From an uncultured Phocaeicola sp. (GTDB taxonomy: Bacteria; Bacteroidota; Bacteroidia; Bacteroidales; Bacteroidaceae), in contig CARCZS010000030.1 in the NCBI GenBank assembly GCA_948956705.1, positions 1 to 28,125 on the forward strand: DNA of 28,125 nucleotides, read 5' to 3'. Position numbers and translations under genes: made by a program. The notes under the pieces were generated by a model. That model worked only from the letters and a program-made list of their open reading frames with translations, did not search any database and was not told where the DNA came from. Of the stretch, positions 17,074 to 24,762 are shown one piece after another; position 1 is the stretch's first letter; every line of letters begins with the position of its first letter.

Positions 17074-17098
17074 CATATAAAATTTTAATAGCTGAGAA

Positions 17099-17335
17099 AT
17101 GGAAAACAAAAGACTGCTTCGTTCAAACAATAGAATACTCGCCGGCGTATGTGCAGGAATAGCCGAATATTTCGGCTGGGAGGTATCAACAGTACGCATC
17201 GTTTATGCTCTGGTAACCTTCTTTACCGCTTTTTCGGGAGGAATCATCTATCTAATCCTGTGGATTATAATGCCTGAAAAAAGATATCGTGACGGGTATG
17301 AAGACAGAGTAAACGAGAAGTTACACGGCAGATAA
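17099..17335 (+). CDS. PspC-domain small membrane protein
   Basis: A 78-aa protein that is almost entirely a PspC domain: LLRSNNRILAGVCAGIAEYFG, then VSTVRIVYALVTF and one strong membrane helix at about 37-60 ending IILWIIMPEK-like (seen as LILWIIMPEKR), then a charged tail. PspC proteins act in envelope-stress sensing at the inner membrane in Proteobacteria; the role of stand-alone versions in Bacteroides is not established. It is divergent from the methyltransferase-ftsX run and converges with the FKBP gene, with only 11 bp between the stops. Confidence 0.9.
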   Translation: MENKRLLRSNNRILAGVCAGIAEYFGWEVSTVRIVYALVTFFTAFSGGIIYLILWIIMPEKRYRDGYEDRVNEKLHGR

Positions 17336-17346
17336 CGTCAGCTGCT

Positions 17347-17748
17347 TCAGGCAATACCCAGCAACTCTACTTCAAATATCAAAGTGGAGAAAGCTGGAAT
17401 CGGACCGCTGGTGCGGCTTCCGTATCCCAAGTGATAAGGAATATAGATAATCCATTTATCCCCTGTATGCATTTGTTGGAGTGCCAACTGCCATCCATCG
17501 ATGACATCACAGAGGCGAAATGCTTCGGGACAGTTACGGCTATAAGAGTTATCAAACTCTTTCCCGGTTATCAGGCTGCCTTTATAATGAACGGTGACAA
17601 TGCTGCGAACGTTGGGTGAAACCGTTCCGGTTCCTGTTTGCAACACTTTATAAAATATCCCACAGGGTAAAGAGCAGACATCTGCTTGAGTAGAAAGAAC
17701 CTGCAAATACTGCAGATTCTTTTCTTTATATTCTTCTTTCTTTCCCAT
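17347..17748 (-). CDS. FKBP-type peptidyl-prolyl cis-trans isomerase
   Basis: Protein-folding catalyst with one FKBP domain, 133 aa. The core is visible from about residue 48: IVTVHYKGSLITGKEFDNSY, then FRLCDVIDGWQLALQQMHTGDKWIIYIPYHLGYGSR, and the final PAFSTLIFEVELL strand. The key aromatic and acidic pocket residues (Y, F, D, W) are in place. There is no signal peptide, so it is probably cytosolic, unlike many Bacteroides FKBPs that are lipoproteins. Its ATG overlaps the miaB stop by one base (TGATG), so translation is probably coupled to miaB. Confidence 0.92.
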   Translation of the reverse strand: MGKKEEYKEKNLQYLQVLSTQADVCSLPCGIFYKVLQTGTGTVSPNVRSIVTVHYKGSLITGKEFDNSYSRNCPEAFRLCDVIDGWQLALQQMHTGDKWIIYIPYHLGYGSRTSGPIPAFSTLIFEVELLGIA

Positions 17749-19121
17749 CAGAAAACTTCTTCTCCTTTCAGCGTGGCTGAACTGGCTTCTGTTATACGTA
17801 CATTTACAAAATCGCCGATGCGGTGATTTCCACGGTCAAACACCACCACCTTATTTTGTTGCGTGCGTCCGAACAGTTGCTCTTTCGAACGTTTCGACAC
17901 GCCTTCCACCATCACTTCAAATGTCTTTCCCACATCTTTGGCATTACTTTCGGCAGAAAGTTGGTTCTGCAACTCAATAATCTCGTTCAGACGACGAATC
18001 TTGACTTCTTCGGGCACATCATCCGGCAAATGTTTGGAAGCATACGTTCCGGGACGTTCCGAATATTTAAACATGAAAGCAGAATCGTACGCACACTCAC
18101 GCATCAAAGACAAAGATTCCTGATGATCTTCCTCCGTCTCAGAATGATAGCCGGAAAAAATATCCGTACTTAACCCACAATCGGGAATGATTCGGCGAAT
18201 GGCCGCTACCCTGTCCAAATACCATTCACGCGTATATTTACGGTTCATCAACTTCAGTATGCGCGAACTTCCACTCTGCACGGGTAAATGAATATGTTTG
18301 CAAACGTTCGGTACTTCGGCTATCACCTGCAAGGTTTCGTCACTCATATCCTTAGGATGTGAAGTAGTAAAGCGGACACGCATTCCCGGAACAGCCTCAG
18401 CGACAGTGCGAAGCAACATCGGGAAAGTAATCACTTCATTCTCTTTCTCAAAGCGATAGGAATTAACGTTCTGTCCCAGCAAAGTCACTTCCTTGTAACC
18501 TTTATCAGCCAGGTCGCGCACCTCATTCAAGATACTCTCCACATCACGGCTGCGTTCCCGACCGCGAGTATAAGGCACTATGCAATAATGGCAAAAATTA
18601 TTGCAACCACGCATAATGCTGACAAAGCCCGAAATATGGTTTCCGCAAATACGTGAGGGAATCACGTCACGATACGTTTCCGTGGTCGACAAGTCTACAT
18701 TGATCGCTTTCTCCCCCGCTTCGACAGCAGCAATCAGGTCGGGCAATGTGAGATAAGCATCCGGCCCCACTACCAAATCGACATGGTGATTCTCTATCAA
18801 ATCTTCCTTTACACGCTCAGCCATACAGCCCAGCACGCCGACAATCAGGTTTCTCTTTTTGTTTTTCCTCATCGAATGGAAAAACTCCAATCGGTTCAGT
18901 ATCTTCTGTTCTGCATTGTCACGAATGGAACAAGTATTCATAAACACCGCGTCCGCATCCTCCAAAGTATCACATACACTATAACCTGCCATCTGCATGA
19001 TAGAAGCAATCACTTCACTATCCGCCACATTCATCTGGCAACCATACGTCTCAATAAACAGTTTCTTGTTTTCCTGTTCAGTTGCAGATTTAAAGTCTGC
19101 TCCTGTTGTTTCTTTCATCAT
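17748..19121 (-). CDS. miaB: tRNA-2-methylthio-N6-dimethylallyladenosine synthase
   Basis: Radical-SAM methylthiotransferase that adds the 2-methylthio group to i6A37 of tRNAs. The 457-aa protein has all three family parts. The N-terminal UPF0004 domain has cluster cysteines C28 (ETYGCQMN), C64 (NTCSIRDNAEQK) and C99 (VLGCMAERVK). The radical-SAM core has C173, C177 and C180 in RGCNNFCHYCIVPYTRGRERSR. The C-terminal TRAM domain spans roughly residues 390-455. The SIRDNAEQK text favours MiaB over RimO or MtaB. It starts at one of two adjacent ATGs and is followed by the overlapping FKBP gene. Confidence 0.96.
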   Translation of the reverse strand: MMKETTGADFKSATEQENKKLFIETYGCQMNVADSEVIASIMQMAGYSVCDTLEDADAVFMNTCSIRDNAEQKILNRLEFFHSMRKNKKRNLIVGVLGCMAERVKEDLIENHHVDLVVGPDAYLTLPDLIAAVEAGEKAINVDLSTTETYRDVIPSRICGNHISGFVSIMRGCNNFCHYCIVPYTRGRERSRDVESILNEVRDLADKGYKEVTLLGQNVNSYRFEKENEVITFPMLLRTVAEAVPGMRVRFTTSHPKDMSDETLQVIAEVPNVCKHIHLPVQSGSSRILKLMNRKYTREWYLDRVAAIRRIIPDCGLSTDIFSGYHSETEEDHQESLSLMRECAYDSAFMFKYSERPGTYASKHLPDDVPEEVKIRRLNEIIELQNQLSAESNAKDVGKTFEVMVEGVSKRSKEQLFGRTQQNKVVVFDRGNHRIGDFVNVRITEASSATLKGEEVF

Positions 19122-19144
19122 ATTCTCTTTTTATAAATTCGCTG

Positions 19145-19152
19145 CAAAGATA
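19145..19152 (-). promoter_or_regulatory. -7 box of the miaB promoter
   Basis: The minus strand reads TATCTTTG, an exact TAnnTTTG match 23 bp upstream of the miaB ATG. The nearest minus-strand TTTG (19165-19168) is only 12 bp away, closer than a normal -33 element. Confidence 0.55.
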
Positions 19153-19384
19153 TTGAGTTCCCACCAAATTCCCTCATATTCTGTTTGATTTTTGCATATT
19201 TATAGCTTGATATTCAGACTGAAAAAGGCAGAATGAAAGCCATTGAAAGCCCCAACCGTTAAATTATCATAACCAATGAACAAAAAACTCCGTTTGCGTT
19301 ACCAACGTATTCAGATAATTTGCATCTTTGCTTCTGAAAAACATTAGATTTTTTCATAGTTAAGGTTTAGGTTAAAAAAATAAG

Positions 19385-19417
19385 GGAAGACAACTGTGAA
19401 GTTCTCTTCCTTTTTTT
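19385..19417 (+). terminator. Strong Rho-independent terminator with no upstream gene
   Basis: GGAAGA pairs with TCTTCC, and inside it AACT pairs with AGTT around a GTGA loop, giving about ten base pairs with one mismatch, followed by TTTTTTT (19411-19417). On the minus strand the stem is followed by CTTATTTTTTT, so it could work in both directions. No annotated gene ends here. Confidence 0.75.
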
Positions 19418-19452
19418 ATGCCTTTTTGTTAGTAGGGAAAGAAATAAATTTC

Positions 19453-19460
19453 TAACTTTG
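19453..19460 (+). promoter_or_regulatory. -7 box upstream of the small membrane protein gene
   Basis: TAACTTTG is an exact TAnnTTTG match 36 bp before the ATG at 19497. A TTTG at 19425-19428 is present, but 24 bp away, longer than the usual spacing. Confidence 0.5.
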
Positions 19461-19496
19461 ACCGTTCGTTATCAAACCCTCTAAAAAGATAAGCCT

Positions 19497-19856
19497 ATGG
19501 AAATTGTCCAAGTATTAATATTCGTGGTAATCATTGCAATTGCCATTGTGCAACAAATTACCAAGGCTAAAAAAGAAACAGCCACACCTTCTCCCCATGA
19601 AGTTCTTACTGATATGTTTCCCACAATCGAAGAAATAGAAGGAGAGGGGCAGACAGTTTCACCACGACCAGTGAAAAGTAAACCACAACCTGCTTATAAG
19701 AAAAAGAAAGAAACATTCAAATCGACACCGATTGTCGCTATGGATAGCAAAAACAAAGATAAGCCCTCGGACGAAAACACCCGTATCAAACTCAGTACAC
19801 GCGAAGAAGCACGACGGGCCTTTATTTACTCGGAGATTTTCAATCGGAAATATTAA
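19497..19856 (+). CDS. Small N-terminally anchored protein of unknown function
   Basis: I do not recognise a named family. The 119-aa product has one N-terminal hydrophobic helix (about residues 3-21, EIVQVLIFVVIIAIAIVQQ) followed by a charged, low-complexity, Lys/Pro-rich tail (residues 24-95). It ends in a better-ordered stretch (IKLSTREEARRAFIYSEIFNRKY) that may be a short helix. This suggests an inner-membrane anchor with a cytosolic or periplasmic tail. It has its own -7 box and is followed after 39 bp by the CoA-transferase gene, which has no evident promoter, so the two are probably co-transcribed. Confidence 0.75.
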   Translation: MEIVQVLIFVVIIAIAIVQQITKAKKETATPSPHEVLTDMFPTIEEIEGEGQTVSPRPVKSKPQPAYKKKKETFKSTPIVAMDSKNKDKPSDENTRIKLSTREEARRAFIYSEIFNRKY

Positions 19857-19895
19857 TAACAACAATACTAACAACCAGAAAACACATTGAATATC

Positions 19896-21389
19896 ATGGG
19901 ATTTAATATCATTTCAGCAGCCGAAGCTGCCAGCTATGTAAAGCATGGCTATAACATCGGACTAAGTGGCTTTACCCCGGCAGGAACCCCCAAAGCCGTA
20001 ACCCCTGAAATCGCAAAGATTGCAGAAGAAGAGCATGCCAAAGGTAATCCGTTCCAGATTGGTATCTTTACCGGCGCTTCTACAGGAGATGCAACCGACG
20101 GTATTCTGTCAAGAATAAAAGCCATCCGCTATCGCGCCCCTTATACCACAAACCCTGATTTCCGTAAAGCGGTAAACAATGGAGAAATAGCTTATAATGA
20201 TATTCATTTGTCACAAATGGCACAGGAAGTCCGTTATGGCTTCATGGGCAAAGTGGACGTAGCTATTCTGGAAGCTTGCGAGATTACTCCCGATGGTAAA
20301 GTATATCTGACCGCTGCCGGAGGTATCGCTCCGACTATTGCACGTCTGGCAGATAAAGTGATTATCGAACTGAATGCCGCCCATAGCAAAAACGGTATGG
20401 GACTGCATGATGTGTACGAACCACTTGACCCGCCTTACCGTCGCGAGATACCCATCTTCAAACCGAGTGACCGCATCGGATTGCCTTATGTGCAAGTAGA
20501 TCCGAAAAAGATTATCGGTGTAGTGGAAGTGAATACACCCGACCAGGCACGTTCATTTACGGCACCTGACCCCATCACCGACCAGATTGGACAAAATGTA
20601 GCCGACTTCCTGGCAGCTGATATGAAACGCGGTATCATCCCCGCCGGATTCCTGCCATTGCAAAGTGGGGTAGGTAACATTGCCAATGCCGTACTAGGTG
20701 CATTGGGACGTGACAAAACGATTCCTGCGTTCGAAATGTATACCGAAGTATTGCAGGACGCCGTAGTAGACCTGATTCGCCAAGGACGTGTCAAATTTGG
20801 AAGTACCTGTTCATTGACAGTGACCAATGACTGTCTGCAAGGCATTTATGATGATATCGATTTCTTCCGCGACAAGCTGGTCATGCGTCCGTCCGAAATA
20901 TCAAACAGCCCGGAAATAATCCGCCGTCTCGGTGTTATCTCTATCAATACTGCCATCGAAGCAGATATTTATGGTAATGTCAATTCCACACATATCAGCG
21001 GAACGAAGATGATGAATGGTATCGGTGGCTCGGGCGACTTCACCCGCAATGCGTACATCTCCATTTTTACCTGTCCGTCTGTTGCCAAAGAAGGAAAAAT
21101 CAGCGCCATCGTTCCTATGGTATCACATGAAGACCACAGTGAGCATGATGTAAATATCATTATTACCGAGCAAGGTGTTGCCGACCTCCGCGGAAAGAGT
21201 CCGGTGGAACGTTCACATGCCATTATCGAAAACTGTGCCCACCCAGATTACAAGAATATCCTGTGGGATTATGTAAAGATGGCTTCCAAAGGACAGACCC
21301 CTCATTGCATTTCGGCTGCATTGGCCATGCACGATACACTGGCCAAGAAAGGTGATATGCGCCTGATTGATTGGGCAGAATATAAATAA
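19896..21389 (+). CDS. Acetyl-CoA hydrolase/transferase family (succinate/acetate CoA-transferase)
   Basis: Class I CoA-transferase of the acetyl-CoA hydrolase family, 497 aa from the ATG at 19896; a TTG at 19887 would add three residues. Marks: the N-terminal GLSGFTPAGTPKAV and the FTGASTGDATDG segments, the presumed catalytic glutamate (E284 from this start) in MYTEVLQDA, and the C-terminal GGSGDFTRNA and IVPMVSHEDHSEHDVNIIITEQG motifs. Relatives exchange CoA between succinate, acetate and propionate. In a Bacteroides-type fermenter it could serve propionate or acetate formation, an inference from the family. It follows the small anchored protein. A TGCCTT/AAGGCA hairpin lies just after the stop. 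Confidence 0.92.
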   Translation: MGFNIISAAEAASYVKHGYNIGLSGFTPAGTPKAVTPEIAKIAEEEHAKGNPFQIGIFTGASTGDATDGILSRIKAIRYRAPYTTNPDFRKAVNNGEIAYNDIHLSQMAQEVRYGFMGKVDVAILEACEITPDGKVYLTAAGGIAPTIARLADKVIIELNAAHSKNGMGLHDVYEPLDPPYRREIPIFKPSDRIGLPYVQVDPKKIIGVVEVNTPDQARSFTAPDPITDQIGQNVADFLAADMKRGIIPAGFLPLQSGVGNIANAVLGALGRDKTIPAFEMYTEVLQDAVVDLIRQGRVKFGSTCSLTVTNDCLQGIYDDIDFFRDKLVMRPSEISNSPEIIRRLGVISINTAIEADIYGNVNSTHISGTKMMNGIGGSGDFTRNAYISIFTCPSVAKEGKISAIVPMVSHEDHSEHDVNIIITEQGVADLRGKSPVERSHAIIENCAHPDYKNILWDYVKMASKGQTPHCISAALAMHDTLAKKGDMRLIDWAEYK

Positions 21390-21425
21390 CGAATTGCCTT
21401 ATCAAAGGCAGTTCGAACAGGGTTC

Positions 21426-21489
21426 AAACTACCCTAGGGTAATGGAACAATTACTATGCAGTAGTTGCCTGTTTACCCTAGGGTAGTTT
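21426..21489. repeat. 17-bp perfect inverted repeat built on two ACCCTAGGGT palindromes
   Basis: AAACTACCCTAGGGTAA (21426-21442) is repeated in inverted orientation at 21473-21489, around a 30-nt spacer that itself contains ACTA/TAGT. Each arm includes the 12-bp palindrome TACCCTAGGGTA, with centres 44 bp apart. It lies between the CoA-transferase stop and the broken ATPase gene. There is no T-run, so it is not a standard terminator. A paired-operator or a mobile palindrome are the main alternatives. Confidence 0.75.
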
Positions 21490-21612
21490 AGCAATTACCG
21501 AGCAGAAATTAAATGAGACAAAAAACTTAAAAACATAATACCGCTGCAAACGTTGATTTATTGAACGGAATAAACGAACTTTGTCCTTACTGTTTTTATA
21601 AACGTTGTCAAT

Positions 21613-22554
21613 ATGAACCAAGTTAAAGGAATACCTTACGGAATATCCGATTTCAACCGTATGCGAAATGAAAACTTTTATTTCGTAGACAAGACTATGT
21701 ATCTGCCGCTCATCGAAAAAATGCCAAGCTACCTTTTCCTTATCCGTCCCAGACGGTTCGGGAAGAGCCTGTTTCTGAGCATGATGCGCACTTACTATGA
21801 CTGACTACAGCAAATTAAAAATGCTGGCACGCATAGACCATGACCAAACCCATGAGGGTAGTCGCATGAGCACCATCGAAGAAATTGCTGCAAAAGGAGA
21901 GATATTGGTAGACTTGCATACCTCTTTCCCATCCGAAAAGGTAACGGATATTGAAAATTTCCGCAGCCTGCTTTACTATTACGGACTACTCACCATTTGT
22001 GGCACAAGAGGAGACCGCCTGAGAATGTGCATTCCCAACAATTGCGTACGTGAACAATATTTCGGTTTCCTGCGGGATTATTATCAACAAACTCATTCGC
22101 TGAACCTTTCTCACCTGAAAGACCTGATAGACGATTTCGCTTATGACGGCCATTGGAAGCCGTTCTTTGAAACAATAGCTTGCGCTATTCTTCCATACGA
22201 AACGGTATGGAGGGCGAAAGAAATCTACAAGGCTTCTTGAAAGCTTACCTTGCACTCGCTTCTTATTATCTGGTAGAGCCTGAACTGGAAATGAATTATG
22301 GCTACTGTAATTTCTTTCTTTTACCGGATAAATCGCGTTACCCGGATGTACAACACAGTTATATTCTGGAGTTAAAATATGCTCTCCGCACAGCTACCGA
22401 TGCCGAACTCGAAGTACAAGCAGCAGAAGGACGATGCCAACTGATGCAATACAGTCCAGACAAAATAGTCACACAGCTGGCGGCAAAGACAACCCTGCAC
22501 AAATTGTTGCTACAATTCAGAGGCTGGGATATGGTGAGATGTGAAGAAATATAA
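21613..22554 (+). pseudogene. Decayed AAA-ATPase-like / PD-(D/E)XK (DUF1703-type) gene
   Basis: Three pieces of one protein lie in three frames. Residues from 21613 give the family N-terminus with the P-loop-like IRPRRFGKSLFLSMM, then stop just after TYYD. A second frame resumes from about 21797 with DYSKLKMLARIDHDQ, typical of the middle of the protein. About 200 residues between them are missing. A third frame, from about 22178, carries SSIRNGMEGERNLQGF and the nuclease-like end (GYCNFFLLPD...ILELKYA). The second break fits one lost T in the GCTTGCGC stretch near 22177. The family is usually about 500-550 aa and multicopy in Bacteroides, with unknown function. The expected acidic residue in GYC(D)FF appears as N, also consistent with decay. 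Confidence 0.82.
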
Positions 22555-22586
22555 TTGTGCAAGAAGTATATCCCGGGTATCATACA

Positions 22587-23513
22587 TCAATCAGTGATAT
22601 TTGTCAGTCCAAATAAATCCTTGTTCAAGGTGTATACAACTATTTTATCGCTTTTCAACTGCTTACCTACTTTGCTCAACCCTTTCAATGGAGTATCCCA
22701 ACGACTATAGGATTTCAATATGGGATATAGAGTAGGAAGCACCATGGGAGCAAACCAACCATTCTTTGTATAAAACAAACCATTGCGATAGAACACGGCA
22801 TGGATGATATGATTATAACCATTATAAAAGGCCAAAATACAGTTATTGGGAAAAACAGCCTCCTTTATCTCTTTATAACGACACGGATAAGAAGCTTCGG
22901 AGGTTAGAAAGTAATCGAAGAAAGCATTTAAATCCTCTTCACGCGTATAAGAAGCATTACGGGTAATCACCGGTTCGGTATAAATGCCATACGTTTGAAA
23001 CAAAGCATCCAACGCATAAAAAATACAAGTCTGAGAATTATTCTTCAGCATAGGAAGAGGACACTCCATGCGCAACATGGAATCTTCCAACACTTCAATC
23101 ATAGTCTCATCCAATCCCTCAATACAGGCAGAGAAACGGGCAAAAGGATATATTCTACTCTCTACCACTAAATTGCGTAATTTCTTTTTCAATTTATCAT
23201 CATAATCATAGCCCCGATATATCTTCGGACGTACCCGATAGGTGAGTGTATCATTCTTCCAAACTGTCTGAAAAATGGAATCCGGTACAGAATTCTTCAT
23301 CTGAGTTTCCACATAATATATTGTATCCAAATAATGAACAAGCGAATCTGTATAAAGGCCATTGCCAAATGTTTCAACACCATAGCGCAATGCTTCCTTC
23401 TCTCTTATAAAAATCAAACTGTCACTCATCCACTTTATCTCCGGGAATTTTATCTGAGAAGAAACAGTTGCACAGATACTTAAGATGACATATAATACAC
23501 AGATTCTTTTCAT
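22587..23513 (-). CDS. Exported protein with a papain-like Cys/His/Asn pattern
   Basis: I recognise no named family. The 308-aa product has a signal peptide (about residues 1-19, ending VSS-Q). A mostly helical middle part is followed by a C-terminal region that looks like a papain-fold peptidase or transglutaminase-type core. SQTCIFYALDALF has Q161 and C163 at the start of a helix. HAVFYRNGLFYTKNGWF has H238 and N251, followed by G-W as in the papain KNSW motif. Order and spacing (Cys to His 75, His to Asn 13) are plausible. A short tail, KIVVYTLNKDLFGL, ends the protein. It is the last gene of a three-gene unit, 15 bp after the PagL-like gene. It could be a peptidase, an amidase or an inactive relative. 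Confidence 0.72.
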   Translation of the reverse strand: MKRICVLYVILSICATVSSQIKFPEIKWMSDSLIFIREKEALRYGVETFGNGLYTDSLVHYLDTIYYVETQMKNSVPDSIFQTVWKNDTLTYRVRPKIYRGYDYDDKLKKKLRNLVVESRIYPFARFSACIEGLDETMIEVLEDSMLRMECPLPMLKNNSQTCIFYALDALFQTYGIYTEPVITRNASYTREEDLNAFFDYFLTSEASYPCRYKEIKEAVFPNNCILAFYNGYNHIIHAVFYRNGLFYTKNGWFAPMVLPTLYPILKSYSRWDTPLKGLSKVGKQLKSDKIVVYTLNKDLFGLTNITD

Positions 23514-23528
23514 AAGCCGATACGTCTA

Positions 23529-24758
23529 TCATTTACCGTTTCCCTTGTAAAAGCGGTATCCAAATCCCAACATCAGGTTGTTGGGGTTCTTAAATTTATT
23601 CAACTGATAGCCGACATGCAAGAACAAGCGCGGTGTAATGGAAGCCTTGAGAGCCAGAACTTGATAAAAACCTTCCGTATCATCACCACTGTATATCAAA
23701 TTCCGTCCGACACCGGCATTGATAGAAAAAATAGGCATGACCAGCTCTCCGCGTACAGACAGACCGACAGCAAACTGCTTGTGGAAAGGAGGGCGATGAA
23801 ACTTCGCATCGCTTGATGAACTTCCTTCTACCCGATAGTCTTTGATATTGGCACTCTCATCATATTGTGCATCCATAGAAACACCGGCCCTAAAATACTT
23901 GTTGAAATTGTACATTGGATTAAAATTCAGCCCCACAACGCCAAAAGAGCCGGGCACCAGACAAACGTCATAGCCATCCACAAACCCTTTTTTACGAGTA
24001 GCACCATATACAACCAAATCATAACTGATATAAGGTTTGATGGATAACGGTTTAGCACCTTTCACAGCCACCGTCTCATCATTTCCAAAAGTACGCACAA
24101 CACCTATTCTTCCGCCAATCGGATTCACTCCCGCATTGGGAAAATGTGTATTTCCATTAGAGTAATGAGTAAAATCCATACCTGCCGTCAAGCTCCATTG
24201 CGGATTAATCCGCCAATTCAGAAAAAATCCCAGATTGATATAGGCATTGATTTTTGACCCGATAACCTCATTCTGCGGATTATATATCTCATCATATTTT
24301 TTCCAGCCAAAAGAAGCACCGAAATTCCATTCATAGTCGAATGACAAATGGGGCGATAACTGCGCTATGCGTGACCCCTGAAAAGCATATACCGCTATGG
24401 GATTACCTAGTTCGGAAGGACAGAAGAACGTAGTGTAAGAAACTCCAATACCCTGATAGGCATGAGGATAGAGCCGGCCTAAAGTTGAATTCTTATCAAA
24501 CTGAAAAGCATACTTCAGATGTACAGAAAGGGCCTGCCTGATGCGTTGTTGATGCATATTGTCACCATCAAAGAAATCATTGGTAGGAGTCACATAATTA
24601 GGACGTACATCCAGGCCGAGCCTATGAATCAGCTTATGGCTTGCTGTGTCATTCTTTAATACATCCGGTTGCGTAGCCGTCTGAGCCATCAAATTTCCAC
24701 CCATCGGACAAACAGCCAAAAGGCTGGCAATATATAATAAGAGTAATTTCGCTTTCAT
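23529..24758 (-). CDS. PagL-like outer-membrane lipid A deacylase (acyloxyacyl hydrolase)
   Basis: A 409-aa beta-barrel-type protein with a signal peptide (cleavage near LMA-Q, about residue 25) and a C-terminal strand ending in an aromatic-basic pattern (LMLGFGYRFYKG). The PagL active-site motif is visible at about 196-212: FTHYSNGNTHFPNAGVN, with H198 and S200 as the catalytic pair and N201/N208 as conserved neighbours. PagL enzymes remove the 3-position acyl chain of lipid A at the outer membrane. This protein is about twice the length of Pseudomonas PagL, so it has extra strands or domains. It lies between a lipoprotein gene (4 bp upstream) and the papain-like gene (15 bp downstream). Confidence 0.8.
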   Translation of the reverse strand: MKAKLLLLYIASLLAVCPMGGNLMAQTATQPDVLKNDTASHKLIHRLGLDVRPNYVTPTNDFFDGDNMHQQRIRQALSVHLKYAFQFDKNSTLGRLYPHAYQGIGVSYTTFFCPSELGNPIAVYAFQGSRIAQLSPHLSFDYEWNFGASFGWKKYDEIYNPQNEVIGSKINAYINLGFFLNWRINPQWSLTAGMDFTHYSNGNTHFPNAGVNPIGGRIGVVRTFGNDETVAVKGAKPLSIKPYISYDLVVYGATRKKGFVDGYDVCLVPGSFGVVGLNFNPMYNFNKYFRAGVSMDAQYDESANIKDYRVEGSSSSDAKFHRPPFHKQFAVGLSVRGELVMPIFSINAGVGRNLIYSGDDTEGFYQVLALKASITPRLFLHVGYQLNKFKNPNNLMLGFGYRFYKGNGK

Positions 24759-24762
24759 TGTT

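Larger units (their letters stand above)
19122..19496. other. Divergent intergenic gap with an orphan terminator
   Basis: No gene is seen in this 375-bp gap between miaB (minus) and the small membrane protein (plus). It carries a -7 box for each flanking gene and, unexpectedly, a strong hairpin-plus-T-run at 19385-19417. A CGTT-ACC-AACG hairpin sits near 19297-19307. A small non-coding RNA ending at the terminator is possible. Confidence 0.6.
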
